A DNA stretch of 61,385 nucleotides from Pseudomonadota bacterium (GTDB lineage Bacteria > Pseudomonadota > Gammaproteobacteria > Steroidobacterales > Steroidobacteraceae). Below, one piece after another: positions 25,765 to 34,560 of the stretch (within the stretch, counting starts at the first letter, position 1; every line of letters starts with the position of its first letter). The DNA is taken from NCBI GenBank assembly GCA_021792755.1, contig JAJYUA010000018.1, forward strand, positions 13,340 to 74,724, written 5' to 3'. The notes beneath the pieces are model-generated. The model did not search any database. It worked only from the letters and a program-made list of their open reading frames with translations, and had not been told where the DNA came from. The position numbers and the translations under genes were made by a program.

Positions 25765-27264
25765 TCAGGCCTGCGGAGGGCTGATCCGGCTCTCCGGCGG
25801 CGGCTGATAGTGGTAGTACCGCTCCTCGGCGAGCGCGTGATACAGCGGCGGCGTGAACAGGCCCGCGACCCGCGCGGAGGCGAGCGCCACCGCCATCAGC
25901 GGGATCACCATCGCCGTGCCGTTGGTCATCTCCATCACGATGACGAACGAGGTGAGCGGGGACTGCGTGACCGCCGCCAGATACCCCGCCATGCACAGCG
26001 CGATCACCGCCGCCATGGACGTCCAGGCGAACATCGCGTGCACCCACTGCGCGATGCCCGCCCCGATCGCAAGCGACGGGGAGAACAGCCCGCCGGGAAT
26101 CCCCACCAGGTTGGTGAGCACCATGGACACCCACTTGGTCGCGCCAAAGGCCATGCTGAGCGGCGCCGTACCGTGCAGGAGCGCGCGCGCCTGGTCGTAC
26201 CCGCTGCCCCAGGTCTGGCCGTGGGTCGCCACCCCGATCGCCGCGACCACCAGCGCGCACGTGCCCGCCCACCACAGCGGCTTGCCGGACTTGAAATCGC
26301 GCAGCCGCGCCGGCAACCACCGGCGCCAGTGCAACAGCGCATAGGTGAACGCCGCCCCGAGCAGCCCGCACAACACCGTCGCGGCGATCACCGGCAGCAC
26401 GAAGGCGAAGCTCACACTGGAGGTGACGTTGAGCTGGCCGAAATAGAGGTAATTGCCCGCCAGGGCGACCGTGGTCAGGCCGGCGAACACCGCCGCGGTG
26501 ATCATCGTGCCGTTGGTGCGCGTCTCGAAGTTGCGCGCCAGCTCCTCGATGGCGAAGATCACCCCGCCGAGCGGGGTGTTGAACGCCGCGGACAGCCCGG
26601 CGGCGGCCCCCGCGAGCAGCAGCCGCCGCTCGAGCGCCTGGGTGCGCTGCGGATAGAAGTGCCGGGTCTCGGCCATGATGGCCGCCCCGAGGTGCACCGT
26701 CGGGCCCTCCGGCCCGATGCTCAGTCCGGCGAGAAACCCCACCACCGACATGGCGATCTTGCCGATGATGATGCGCAGCCCGAAAAAGTACTTCATCCTC
26801 AGCGAGCCGTCTTTCTCGCGCGGGCCGTGAATCGCGGCGATCACCTGCGAGATGCCGCCGCCCTCGGCGCCGTAGAACCAGCGCCGTGTGCAGTAGACCG
26901 CGAACACCGTAAGAGCGGGGGTGATGGCGAAGGCGAGCCAGGCGCGGCCGCGGATCCAGTCGCGGAACACATCGTAGGCATCGGCGGTCCAGCGCGCGTA
27001 CAGCACACCGATCAGGCCCACGACCACGGCCGCGATCCACGGCAGCCCCACCTGCAGGAACAGGCGGCGGGTGTTGCTGTTGACGCGGCGAAAGAAGCGA
27101 TCGCGGAGCGTGCGCACGTGCACGTGCACCGCGGGCGCATCCAGCGGCACGAGCGGCTCGGGCGACTCGGGCGGCTGCGCCGCGGCACGGGGCGCATCGG
27201 GATCGGGGTTGGGTTGGGTTTCTGCCTCGGGCAGGGGCAACTCGGGCTGGGAAGGGTCGGACAC
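25765..27264 (-). CDS. ClC-family chloride channel/transporter
   Basis: Integral membrane anion channel or exchanger, about 499 aa. After a Pro/Glu-rich cytoplasmic N-terminus (about 45 residues) come the ClC helices. Signature elements are YGAEGGGISQVI (replacing the GSGIPE loop), GPEGPTVHLGAAI (the GxEGP motif), FNTPLGGVIFAIEEL and GIPGGLFSPSLAIGAG (GxFxP). No CBS domains follow; it ends shortly after the last helix. The start is uncertain: no good ribosome binding site is visible, GTG 27264 leaves a short tail, and GTG 27381 would add 39 low-complexity residues. It lies downstream of the CpxA-like kinase gene and may be read with it. Physiological role (acid or chloride homeostasis) is not determined by sequence. 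Confidence 0.83.
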   Translation of the reverse strand: MSDPSQPELPLPEAETQPNPDPDAPRAAAQPPESPEPLVPLDAPAVHVHVRTLRDRFFRRVNSNTRRLFLQVGLPWIAAVVVGLIGVLYARWTADAYDVFRDWIRGRAWLAFAITPALTVFAVYCTRRWFYGAEGGGISQVIAAIHGPREKDGSLRMKYFFGLRIIIGKIAMSVVGFLAGLSIGPEGPTVHLGAAIMAETRHFYPQRTQALERRLLLAGAAAGLSAAFNTPLGGVIFAIEELARNFETRTNGTMITAAVFAGLTTVALAGNYLYFGQLNVTSSVSFAFVLPVIAATVLCGLLGAAFTYALLHWRRWLPARLRDFKSGKPLWWAGTCALVVAAIGVATHGQTWGSGYDQARALLHGTAPLSMAFGATKWVSMVLTNLVGIPGGLFSPSLAIGAGIAQWVHAMFAWTSMAAVIALCMAGYLAAVTQSPLTSFVIVMEMTNGTAMVIPLMAVALASARVAGLFTPPLYHALAEERYYHYQPPPESRISPPQA

Positions 27265-27437
27265 GTTGAGCGGCGCCTGGGTCCACGAGCGGTTCAAGGC
27301 ACTGCATGGTACAGGAAAGGCCCCTCCATGAGGCGATCGCGGCGCCGGCCGCGCCCTCGGCGGCACGGACCTCCGGCTCACGATCCGGGCCGCGGTGCGC
27401 CCGCAGCGCCTCCCTCACGGCAGGCGCCGGGGGCCGC

Positions 27438-28826
27438 TCACCCGCCCGGCACAGCGGCGCTTCGCGCCTCGCCCCGCACCGGCAGGCGCAGCGTGACCGC
27501 AAGGCCCCCGCCCGGCACGTTGCTCGCCTCGATGCTGCCGCCGTGCAGCGCCATGGCGCGCGCGGCGATCGCGAGCCCCAGGCCCTCCCCGCCGCCGGCG
27601 CGGTCGCGCGCCGCATCGACACGGTAGAAAGGCTCGAAGATCGCCTGCAGGTCCTTCTCCGGCACCCCAGGACCGCGGTCGCGCACCGTGACGACGATGT
27701 CCTCCCCTCCCCGGGCCGTTACCTCGACCGCCGAGCCTGCCGGCCCGTAGCCGAGGGCGTTGCGGATCACATTCTCGAAGGCGCTGCGCAGCAGCTCCGG
27801 ATCCCCGCGAGTGCGCAGTGCGCCGTCGCCGCTCAGCGTCACCAACGACCCTCTCGCCTCGGCCTCGATCCCGACGTCCGCCAGGATGTCGCGCAGCAAC
27901 TCGTTCACATCGAGCGAGACCCCCTCGATCCGGCCGCTCTGGCGCTCCAGGCGCGCGAGCTTCAGCATGCGCGAGATCAGGTGCTCGAGCCGGTCGGCCT
28001 CCCGGCCGATGCGCTCGAGCTGGCGCGGCAGCTCCTCGTTGCGCGAGGCGAGCGAGAGGGCGAGCTGCAGCCGGGTGAGCGGGGAGCGCAGCTCGTGCGA
28101 GACATCGCGCAGCAGCCGCTGTTTGGACTCGAGCAGGCCGCTCACCCGCTCGGCCATGGCGTCGAAATCCTCCGCGAGCCGCGCCAGGTCATCGTGACGG
28201 CGCTTCAGCCCCGGGCGCACGCGCACATCGAGATCCCCGCACGCGACGCGGCGCGCCGCCTGGCGCAGCCGCGCGATCGGCCCGACCAGGTAGCGCGCGA
28301 GCAGCAGGCAGATCACGGTGCTCACCACCAGGGCCACCGCGAGGGTGGTGCCGGCGACCCCCGGCAGCCCCAGCGCGCCGAAAAAGAAAAACGGATGGTG
28401 ATGCAACACCGTGACCACCACCTGATAGACGCGCCCCTCGGGGGTCACCAGCACCAGCGTGCCGCTGATCGGGGGCGCGGGGGGCGCATGGGGGTGGCCG
28501 GCGAGCGGCGCGGGCGTGAAAAACGGGCGCAGGAACCGCGGCAGCCGCCGGCCGAGCAGATCCCGTCCGTCCGGGCCGATGACATAGGTGCGGCGCGAGA
28601 AGCGCCCGTGCGAGGCCCGCAGCTCGGCGAGCCAGCGATCGAGCGCCTTCGCCCCCCCGGACTCGAACGCCTGGGCGGCCTGGGTGAACAGCTGTCCGCG
28701 CTGCACCCACGGCATCTGCGCGCGGTGCAGGAAGGCCTCGTTCACCGCCGCGGTCACCGTGCCGATCAGGATGAGCACGATGGCGAGCCAGAACGACCAG
28801 AAGATCCTCCAGAACAGCGAGTGCAT
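27438..28826 (-). CDS. Membrane sensor histidine kinase, CpxA-like
   Basis: Inner-membrane two-component kinase, 462 aa. First transmembrane helix at about 5-27, periplasmic domain about 28-150 (Arg/Pro/His-rich; ...FFTPAPLAGHPHAPP...), second helix about 155-180, HAMP (about 180-232), HisKA with DVSHELRSPLTRLQLAL, and HATPase_c with NVIRNAL, DRGPGVPE and GEGLGLAIAARAM. The layout and SHELRSPLTRLQ resemble CpxA-type envelope-stress kinases. It starts 16 nt after the response regulator and is the last gene of the ABC transporter-TCS run. The signal may concern the transport complex encoded upstream (inference from coupling). Confidence 0.88.
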   Translation of the reverse strand: MHSLFWRIFWSFWLAIVLILIGTVTAAVNEAFLHRAQMPWVQRGQLFTQAAQAFESGGAKALDRWLAELRASHGRFSRRTYVIGPDGRDLLGRRLPRFLRPFFTPAPLAGHPHAPPAPPISGTLVLVTPEGRVYQVVVTVLHHHPFFFFGALGLPGVAGTTLAVALVVSTVICLLLARYLVGPIARLRQAARRVACGDLDVRVRPGLKRRHDDLARLAEDFDAMAERVSGLLESKQRLLRDVSHELRSPLTRLQLALSLASRNEELPRQLERIGREADRLEHLISRMLKLARLERQSGRIEGVSLDVNELLRDILADVGIEAEARGSLVTLSGDGALRTRGDPELLRSAFENVIRNALGYGPAGSAVEVTARGGEDIVVTVRDRGPGVPEKDLQAIFEPFYRVDAARDRAGGGEGLGLAIAARAMALHGGSIEASNVPGGGLAVTLRLPVRGEARSAAVPGG

Positions 28827-28842
28827 CGCGCGATCTTAAAGC

Positions 28843-29547
28843 CTATCTCTGCGTGAGCGCATAGCCCGCCCCGCGCACGCCCTGGATGCTGATGCGGTCG
28901 GTGCGGCGGGCGAGCTTGCGGCGCAGATTGCTGACATGGGTGTCGAGGCTGCGGTCGGTCGGCAGCAGCCGCCGCCCGAGCGCCTGCAGCATCAGCTCCT
29001 CGCGGCCCACGGTGCGCGTGTCGGCGAGCACCAGCAGCTCGAGGATGCGCAGCTCCGCGCTGGTGAGCATCAGGTCCTCGCCCTCGACCTGCGCCCGGCG
29101 CGCTCTCGGATCGAGCGTGAGCGGCCCGAAGCTCAGCGCGCCGCCGGCCGGCGCCGCCTCGGCCGGAATGCGCCTCAGGATCGCGCGGATGCGCGCCACG
29201 AGCTCGCGCGGACTGAAGGGCTTGGCAAGATAATCGTCGGCGCCCATCTCGAGGCCGACCACCCGATCGACCTCCTCGCCGCGGGCCGTGAGCATCAGCA
29301 CCGGCACGGCGCTCACCGCGCGCAGCCGGCGCAGCACCTCGAACCCGGAGAGCTCGGGCAGCATGACATCGAGCACCACCAGGTCGATCCCGCCCCGGGC
29401 GAGCCGCTCGAGCGCCTCGCTGCCCGTGGCGGCCGTCTGCGCCTCGAAGCCCTCGGGGCCGAGGTACTCGGCGAGCATCGCGCAAAGCTCGCGGTCATCG
29501 TCGACGATGAGCAGGCACGTGCGCGCGGGCCGCTCGCTCTCGGTCAA
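28843..29547 (-). CDS. OmpR-family response regulator, CpxR-like
   Basis: DNA-binding response regulator, 234 aa. Receiver domain (about 10-125) with DDD 17-19, phospho-acceptor Asp in VVLDVMLPELSG and Lys in LAKPF. The winged-helix output domain (about 138-232) has LTSAELRILELLV, RSLDTHVSNLRRKL and GVRGAGYAL. It begins with TTG at 29547, overlapping the stop of the ABC ATPase gene (TTGA). The rare start codon and overlap imply that regulator synthesis depends on translation of the transporter gene. No promoter is apparent. Cognate kinase is the next gene. Confidence 0.9.
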   Translation of the reverse strand: MTESERPARTCLLIVDDDRELCAMLAEYLGPEGFEAQTAATGSEALERLARGGIDLVVLDVMLPELSGFEVLRRLRAVSAVPVLMLTARGEEVDRVVGLEMGADDYLAKPFSPRELVARIRAILRRIPAEAAPAGGALSFGPLTLDPRARRAQVEGEDLMLTSAELRILELLVLADTRTVGREELMLQALGRRLLPTDRSLDTHVSNLRRKLARRTDRISIQGVRGAGYALTQR

Positions 29548-30869
29548 GTCGGATTCTCCAGCGTGAACACCTGGCGCTGGTCATCGTAGGCGAAGATCTC
29601 CGCGTAGCGGCCCCAGCTGATCACCGTGCGCAGCGTCTGCTCGGCCGCCTCCTCGGTCATGTAGTCCTCCAGCTCATCGAGAAAGCGGCTCTTCGGCGCC
29701 CGGTGGCTGCTGCGCTCATCGAGGACGCGGCGCACGTGCGCGGCGAGCGGCACGTGCCCCAACAGGTGCCGGGCGAAGAGCGTCTTGCGCTCGTCGGTGT
29801 CGGAGCGGGCAAAGGCGAGGCCCGCCTCGGTGAGACGGATGTCGCCTCCCTCGACCTCCGCGAACCGCAGCAGCTGCAGCGCCTCGGTCAACGGAAACAG
29901 GTCATCGGCCTCCATGTGCAGCGCCTGGCCGATCGCCGGCAGGTCCGCCCTGCCCCGGTAGGGCGGCTCGCTCACCGCCTCCATCAGGCCCGCCATCAGG
30001 TTCGGCGAGACGTGCACGAGCGCGGCATCGAGCGTCATGGCCGCGATCCGCTCGGCCCGGGCGCCCTCGCGCGCCGTGCGCGGGTGGGCGGTCATCTCGG
30101 TGTAGACGCGGTCGACCAGCGCGCGGAAGGTCGCATCGACGGTGGCGCGCGGCTGGCGCAGATCGATCAGGATCTCGCTCACCACCCGTCCGGGGTGGGT
30201 CGAGAAGATGAGCAGCCGATCGCACAGCTGCACCGCCTCCTCGATGTTGTGGGTGACGAGCAGCACCGAGCGGATGGGCAGCTCGCCCTCGCCCCACAGC
30301 TCGAGAAAGTCGCTGCGCAGCGTCTCGGCGGTGAGCACATCGAGCGCGGAGAACGGCTCGTCCATCAGCAGGATGTTCGGGTGCACGACCAGCGCGCGCG
30401 CAAAGCCCACGCGCTGGCGCATGCCGCCGGAGAGCTCGCGCGGGTAGGCCGACTCGTACCCGTCCAGGCCGATCAGGTCGATCGCCTCGAGCGAGCGCTT
30501 GCGGATCTCGGCCTCCGGCAGCCTCAAGGCCTCGAGCCCGAGCTGCACGTTCCCGAGCACCGTGAGCCAGGGGAACAGCGCAAAGCTCTGGAACACCATC
30601 GAGATCCCCTCGGCGGGCCCGGCGACGGGCGCGCCGAGGTAGCGCACCTCGCCGCGCGAGGGCTCATCGAGGCCGGCGATGAGGCGCAGCAGCGTCGACT
30701 TGCCCGAGCCGGAGCGGCCGAGGAGCCCGACGATCTCCCCCGCGCGAAGGGTGAGGCTCACCTCATCGAGCACCACCAGCTCATCGCCGTCGGGCTTCAG
30801 GAAGCTCTTGCCGATGCCCCGCACCTCGAGCAGCGGCTCGGCGGCGGCGGGGCGCGGGTTGGCGCTCAT
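29544..30869 (-). CDS. ABC transporter ATPase with AAA-associated C-terminal domain
   Basis: ATP-binding subunit, 441 aa, of a nitrate/sulfonate/taurine-type (NrtD/SsuB-like) importer. The nucleotide-binding domain (about 13-255) has Walker A GRSGSGKST (51-59), Q-loop MVFQSFALFPWLTV, signature LSGGMRQRVGFARAL, Walker B ILLMDEPFSALD and the H-loop His in LLVTHN. A further ~150-residue C-terminal domain (from about 290: LVHVSPNLMAGLMEAV...) matches the AAA-associated C-terminal family often found on such ATPases; its role is poorly defined. ATG 30869 follows the permease stop by 26 nt. No solute-binding protein gene is nearby, so the substrate is open. Confidence 0.9.
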   Translation of the reverse strand: MSANPRPAAAEPLLEVRGIGKSFLKPDGDELVVLDEVSLTLRAGEIVGLLGRSGSGKSTLLRLIAGLDEPSRGEVRYLGAPVAGPAEGISMVFQSFALFPWLTVLGNVQLGLEALRLPEAEIRKRSLEAIDLIGLDGYESAYPRELSGGMRQRVGFARALVVHPNILLMDEPFSALDVLTAETLRSDFLELWGEGELPIRSVLLVTHNIEEAVQLCDRLLIFSTHPGRVVSEILIDLRQPRATVDATFRALVDRVYTEMTAHPRTAREGARAERIAAMTLDAALVHVSPNLMAGLMEAVSEPPYRGRADLPAIGQALHMEADDLFPLTEALQLLRFAEVEGGDIRLTEAGLAFARSDTDERKTLFARHLLGHVPLAAHVRRVLDERSSHRAPKSRFLDELEDYMTEEAAEQTLRTVISWGRYAEIFAYDDQRQVFTLENPT

Positions 30870-30895
30870 CGGACGGTCCCTCACGGCTGCTGCGC

Positions 30896-32617
30896 TCAAC
30901 TCATGCGGAATTGACGCTCGGCGCGCGCATACAACGGCCGCCAGAACAACCGGTTGATGGCGACCACGAACACACTCATCACCACGATGCCGAGCGCGGT
31001 GCGCGGGAAATTCCCCGCCGCGGTGGCAGTGGCGATGTAGGCGCCGAGGCCCTTGGCCACGAGGTGCTTGTTGCCCCAGTTGGCCACCTCCGCCACGATG
31101 CTCGCATTCCACGAGCCGCCCGCGGCCGTGATCGCCCCGGTGAGGTAGAACGGAAACACCGCCGGCAGGGCGATCCGGCGCCACCACAGCCAGCCGCGCA
31201 CGTGCAGATTCTCGCCCACGTACTTGAGGTCCGTCGACAGCGAGGAGGCGCCCGCGATCACGTTGAACAGTATGTACCACTGCGTGCCGAGGATCATCAG
31301 CGGGCTCAGCCAGATGTTCGGATCGAGCTTGAAGAAAACGATGCCCGAGACCACCACGGGAAACAGGAGGTTCACCGGGAAGGCCGCGAGGAACTGCGCC
31401 ACCGGCTGCACCGCGGCCGCCAGGCGCGGGCGCAGCCCGATGTGCACCCCGATCGGCACCCACACCACGGTCGCGAGCCCGATCAGCACCGCGACCCGCG
31501 TCAACGTGTACAGCCCCAGCACCACCACGTGCCCGATCTGCCCCGAGGGCACGCTCGAGAGCACATAGCTCAGGATCTTCCACACCGCGAGCCCCACGAG
31601 CAGCGCGATCCCGACAGACCAAAGGATGTCCGCGAGCCGTCCCCGCCGCCGCTCGGGGCGCGGGCGCGGCGGACGCAAGGGACCGCGGTTGAACCCCAGG
31701 CGCACCAGGGCGCCGAACGTGTGCGCCCCGAGCGAGAGCAGCCGGGAGCGGCGCATCATGGTGAGCGCCCAGGAGCGGCTCGGGGTGAGCCCGGTCTCCT
31801 GCTCGAGGCGAAACCAGTCGGCGCTCGCGATGAGCGGGCGGAAGATGATCTGATCGTAGATGAGGATCACCACCGCCATGGCGGCGATCGCCCAGCCGAT
31901 CGCCCCGAGGTCGCGCGCGGCGATCGCCTTGGCGATGTAGGAGCCGATCCCGGGCAGCGTCACCGTGGTATGGCCCACGCTGATCGCCTCGGCGGCCACC
32001 ACGAAGAACCAGCCGCCCGACATGGACATCATCATGTTCCAGATGAGCGCCGGCATGGCAAACGGCACCTCCAGGCGCCAGAAGCGCATCCAGGGGCCGA
32101 GGTGAAAGCTCCTCGCCGCCTCATCGAGCTCCGCCGGAATGCTGCGCAGCGAGTGATAGAAGCTGAAGGCCATGTTCCATGCCTGGCTGGTGAACACCAG
32201 GAACACGGCGGCGAACTCCGCGCCCGCCACCCGGCCGGGGGTGAGCGAGAGAAAGAACACGATGGTGAACGAGAAGCCGAGGATGGGCACCGACTGCAGG
32301 ATGTCAAGGAGCGGCACCAGCACCGCCGCGGCCCGCCGGCTCTTGGCCGCGAGCGTCGCGTAGGTGAACGTGAAGAGTAGCGACGCCCCCATCGCCACCA
32401 GCATGCGCAGCGCGGTCTGCGCCGCGTAGCCGGGCAGCGCCCAGGGATTGAGCGAGATGCGCTCGGCCGTCAGGTGCGAGAGCGGCGCGACGAGCCCGAG
32501 ACCCGCATGGGCGAGGTACACGAGCGCCGCCACCACCAGCACGAAAGCGAGGCTGTCCCAGCGGCCGGGAACGAGCCGGGGCCTCAGCACGGAAATCGGC
32601 AGCCGCTCGGTGCTCAT
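30896..32617 (-). CDS. Fused double ABC permease (two BPD_transp_1 domains)
   Basis: Inner-membrane permease, 573 aa, with two complete transport domains in one chain. Domain 1 (about 25-280) has an EAA-type loop at ELDEAARSFHLGPWMRFWRLEVPFAMPALIWN. Domain 2 (about 325-565) has LKYVGENLHVRGWLWWRRIALPAVFPFYLTG. A linker with RPPRPRPERRRGR separates them. This fusion replaces the usual homodimer of single-domain permeases. With the ATPase downstream it makes a transporter lacking any encoded binding protein. ATG 32617 is used; an upstream in-frame start at 32647 adds ten residues. Promoter likely lies in the 150-nt gap shared with the divergent aryl-polyene operon. Confidence 0.88.
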   Translation of the reverse strand: MSTERLPISVLRPRLVPGRWDSLAFVLVVAALVYLAHAGLGLVAPLSHLTAERISLNPWALPGYAAQTALRMLVAMGASLLFTFTYATLAAKSRRAAAVLVPLLDILQSVPILGFSFTIVFFLSLTPGRVAGAEFAAVFLVFTSQAWNMAFSFYHSLRSIPAELDEAARSFHLGPWMRFWRLEVPFAMPALIWNMMMSMSGGWFFVVAAEAISVGHTTVTLPGIGSYIAKAIAARDLGAIGWAIAAMAVVILIYDQIIFRPLIASADWFRLEQETGLTPSRSWALTMMRRSRLLSLGAHTFGALVRLGFNRGPLRPPRPRPERRRGRLADILWSVGIALLVGLAVWKILSYVLSSVPSGQIGHVVVLGLYTLTRVAVLIGLATVVWVPIGVHIGLRPRLAAAVQPVAQFLAAFPVNLLFPVVVSGIVFFKLDPNIWLSPLMILGTQWYILFNVIAGASSLSTDLKYVGENLHVRGWLWWRRIALPAVFPFYLTGAITAAGGSWNASIVAEVANWGNKHLVAKGLGAYIATATAAGNFPRTALGIVVMSVFVVAINRLFWRPLYARAERQFRMS

Positions 32618-32769
32618 CGGCGCGAGTGTGCCCGAACTCGCTGACAAATGGCACCGCCCCGCCCAACATGCGGTAACATCCGCATCAGCTTTTCCGTGAG
32701 CACGCGCCCTCGACCTCGCCCTGCACTACGGAGGCGGCGCCTGCTTCGCAGCACCGGAGTCTTCGCGCC

Positions 32770-33213
32770 GTGGATCACATGAAGCCCACCTCCCCCGCCA
32801 CCCGCCTCCTCGCCGCGGCGCTGTTGTCGATTGCGGCGGGGCCCGCCTTCCCCGCCCCGCACACCCTCGGCGGGCGCTTGAAGAGCATCGGCCACTCGAT
32901 CGCGCGCGATGCCCGGCACGTCGGGCGCACCATCGGCCATGACGCGCGAAACGTCGGCCGGCAGGTCGCCGTCGCCTCGCGCACATTCGGCAAGAAGGTG
33001 GCCCGCGACACCGCTCCCGCCCGCGCCCGGATCAAGCGCGATTCGAAGCGGGCCGGCCACGCCATCGCGCGCGACGCCCGGGACACCGGCCACGCCATCG
33101 CGCGCGCCGCCCGCAAAGTGGGCCACACGGTGGCGGACCACACGGTGGCGGACCACACGGCGCGGCTCGAGGGGCACCGCGCCCGGCAGGCGCCTCACCA
33201 CGAGCGGCGGTAA
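32770..33213 (+). CDS. Small exported Arg/His/Ala-rich helical-repeat protein
   Basis: 147 aa. A signal peptide (MKPTSPATRLLAAALLSIAAGPAFPA) precedes a strongly basic, repetitive amphipathic helix region built on a roughly 11-residue theme (SIARDARHVGR, TIGHDARNVGR, AIARDARDTGH, AIARAARKVGH), like apolipoprotein/LEA-type repeats. A 15-bp tandem repeat gives VADHTVADHT. GTG 32770 has GGAG at acceptable spacing; ATG 32779 is the alternative start and leaves the signal peptide intact. It is the first gene before the aryl-polyene genes (9-nt gap) and is probably co-transcribed. No known family is recognised; binding to membranes, lipids or polyanions is a guess from charge and periodicity. Confidence 0.65.
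   Translation: MDHMKPTSPATRLLAAALLSIAAGPAFPAPHTLGGRLKSIGHSIARDARHVGRTIGHDARNVGRQVAVASRTFGKKVARDTAPARARIKRDSKRAGHAIARDARDTGHAIARAARKVGHTVADHTVADHTARLEGHRARQAPHHERR
33130..33159 (+). repeat. 15-bp tandem repeat (two copies)
   Basis: GTGGCGGACCACACG occurs twice in direct succession inside the helical-repeat gene, encoding VADHT twice; in frame, so length changes would be tolerated. Confidence 0.9.
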
Positions 33214-33222
33214 GCGCCCGCG

Positions 33223-34554
33223 ATGGCCGGGCGCATGCAACCGGTGAGCCCGCCGCGGCAGCCGGATGTGCTGGTGATCGGCGGCGGCCCGGGCGGGGCG
33301 AGCGCCGCCTGCGTGCTCGCCGAGGCCGGCCATCAGGTGGTGGTGCTCGAGAAAGCCCATCATCCGCGCTTTCATATCGGGGAGTCGCTCCTGCCGGCGA
33401 ACCTGCCGCTGCTCGATCGACTGGGGGTGGCCGAGGCGGTGCGCGCCATCGGCCTGCCCAAGCACGGCGCGGAGTTCTACTCGCCGCGGCACGGCAGGAC
33501 GGAGCGCTTTGCCTTCGCTGACAGTCGCAACCCCTGCCTGCGCTCGGCCTACGAGGTGCGCCGCTCCTCGTTCGACGAGATCCTGATCCGCCGCGCCGCG
33601 CGCCTCGGAGCGCGGGTGATCGAAGGCTGCCGGGCGCGGCAGATCGAGTTTCCCTCGCGGGACGAGGTGCTCGTGCGCGCCGAGCACGAGGACGGCACGG
33701 CGAGCGCCTGGCGGCCGCGCTATCTGATCGATGCCTCCGGCCGCGACACCTTCCTCGGCAGCCGCTTGGGGCTCAAGCGGCGCAACGCCCGGCACGCGAG
33801 CTGCGCCATGTACGCGCACTTCCGCGGGGCGTGGCGTCACGAGGACGCCGCGCGCGCCGGGGACATCACGATCTTCTGGTTCGAGCACGGCTGGTTCTGG
33901 TTCATTCCGCTCGCCGATGGCGCAACGAGCGTCGGGGCGGTGGTCTGGCCGTATCACATGAAGGGGCGCGACCGGCCGCTCGAGGCGTTCTTCCGGCAGA
34001 CCCTCGCCCTCTCGCCCGCCCTGACCGCGCGCCTCGAGGGCGCCGAGAGGGTCACCGACGTCGAGGCGACCGGCAGTTACACCTACAGCTGCGCGCGCGC
34101 GCGCGGCAGGCGCTTCCTCCTGGTCGGGGACGCGTACTCCTTCATCGACCCGGTGTTCTCCTCGGGCGTGCTGTTCGCCATGGTCGGCGGGGTCGCCGCC
34201 GCCGAGGCGATCGGCACCTGCCTCACGGCCCCTGAGCGCAGCGGCCCGGCTTTGCGCCGCTTCGAGCGGCGGGTGCGGCTCGGACCGCGGCGCTTCGCCT
34301 GGTTCATCTACCGGATGACGCGCCCCGCGATGCAGTCGCTGTTCATGGCGGCGCACAACCCGCTGCGCATGCGCGAGGCGCTGCTGTCGTTCCTCTCGGG
34401 CGACCTGTTCGAGGACGCGCCGCCGTCGCGCTCGCTGCGCGCCTTCCAGGCGCTCTACTATCTGACCTCGCTCGCCATGCCGCGCCGCTCCCTCGCCGCC
34501 TTGCGCCGGCACGCGCTCGACATCCGGCGCGAATCCGCCTCCGCAGCCCCCTGA
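33223..34554 (+). CDS. FAD-dependent oxidoreductase, tryptophan-halogenase-like, of the pigment cluster
   Basis: Flavoprotein monooxygenase/halogenase superfamily, 443 aa. The dinucleotide fold VLVIGGGPGGASAACVLAEAGHQVVVLEK (about 15-43) is complete. HFIGESLLP-type motif FHIGESLLPAN and the second FAD motif FLLVGDAYSFIDPVFSSGV are present. The halogenase-specific WxWxIP motif appears only loosely (HGWFWFIPLADG). Similar genes accompany xanthomonadin/aryl-polyene loci. Bromination of xanthomonadins makes halogenation an attractive role, but simple oxidation or reduction of the polyene is equally possible. It starts 9 nt after the helical-repeat gene and is followed 6 nt later by the chorismatase. 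Confidence 0.8.
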   Translation: MAGRMQPVSPPRQPDVLVIGGGPGGASAACVLAEAGHQVVVLEKAHHPRFHIGESLLPANLPLLDRLGVAEAVRAIGLPKHGAEFYSPRHGRTERFAFADSRNPCLRSAYEVRRSSFDEILIRRAARLGARVIEGCRARQIEFPSRDEVLVRAEHEDGTASAWRPRYLIDASGRDTFLGSRLGLKRRNARHASCAMYAHFRGAWRHEDAARAGDITIFWFEHGWFWFIPLADGATSVGAVVWPYHMKGRDRPLEAFFRQTLALSPALTARLEGAERVTDVEATGSYTYSCARARGRRFLLVGDAYSFIDPVFSSGVLFAMVGGVAAAEAIGTCLTAPERSGPALRRFERRVRLGPRRFAWFIYRMTRPAMQSLFMAAHNPLRMREALLSFLSGDLFEDAPPSRSLRAFQALYYLTSLAMPRRSLAALRRHALDIRRESASAAP

Positions 34555-34560
34555 GCGCCC

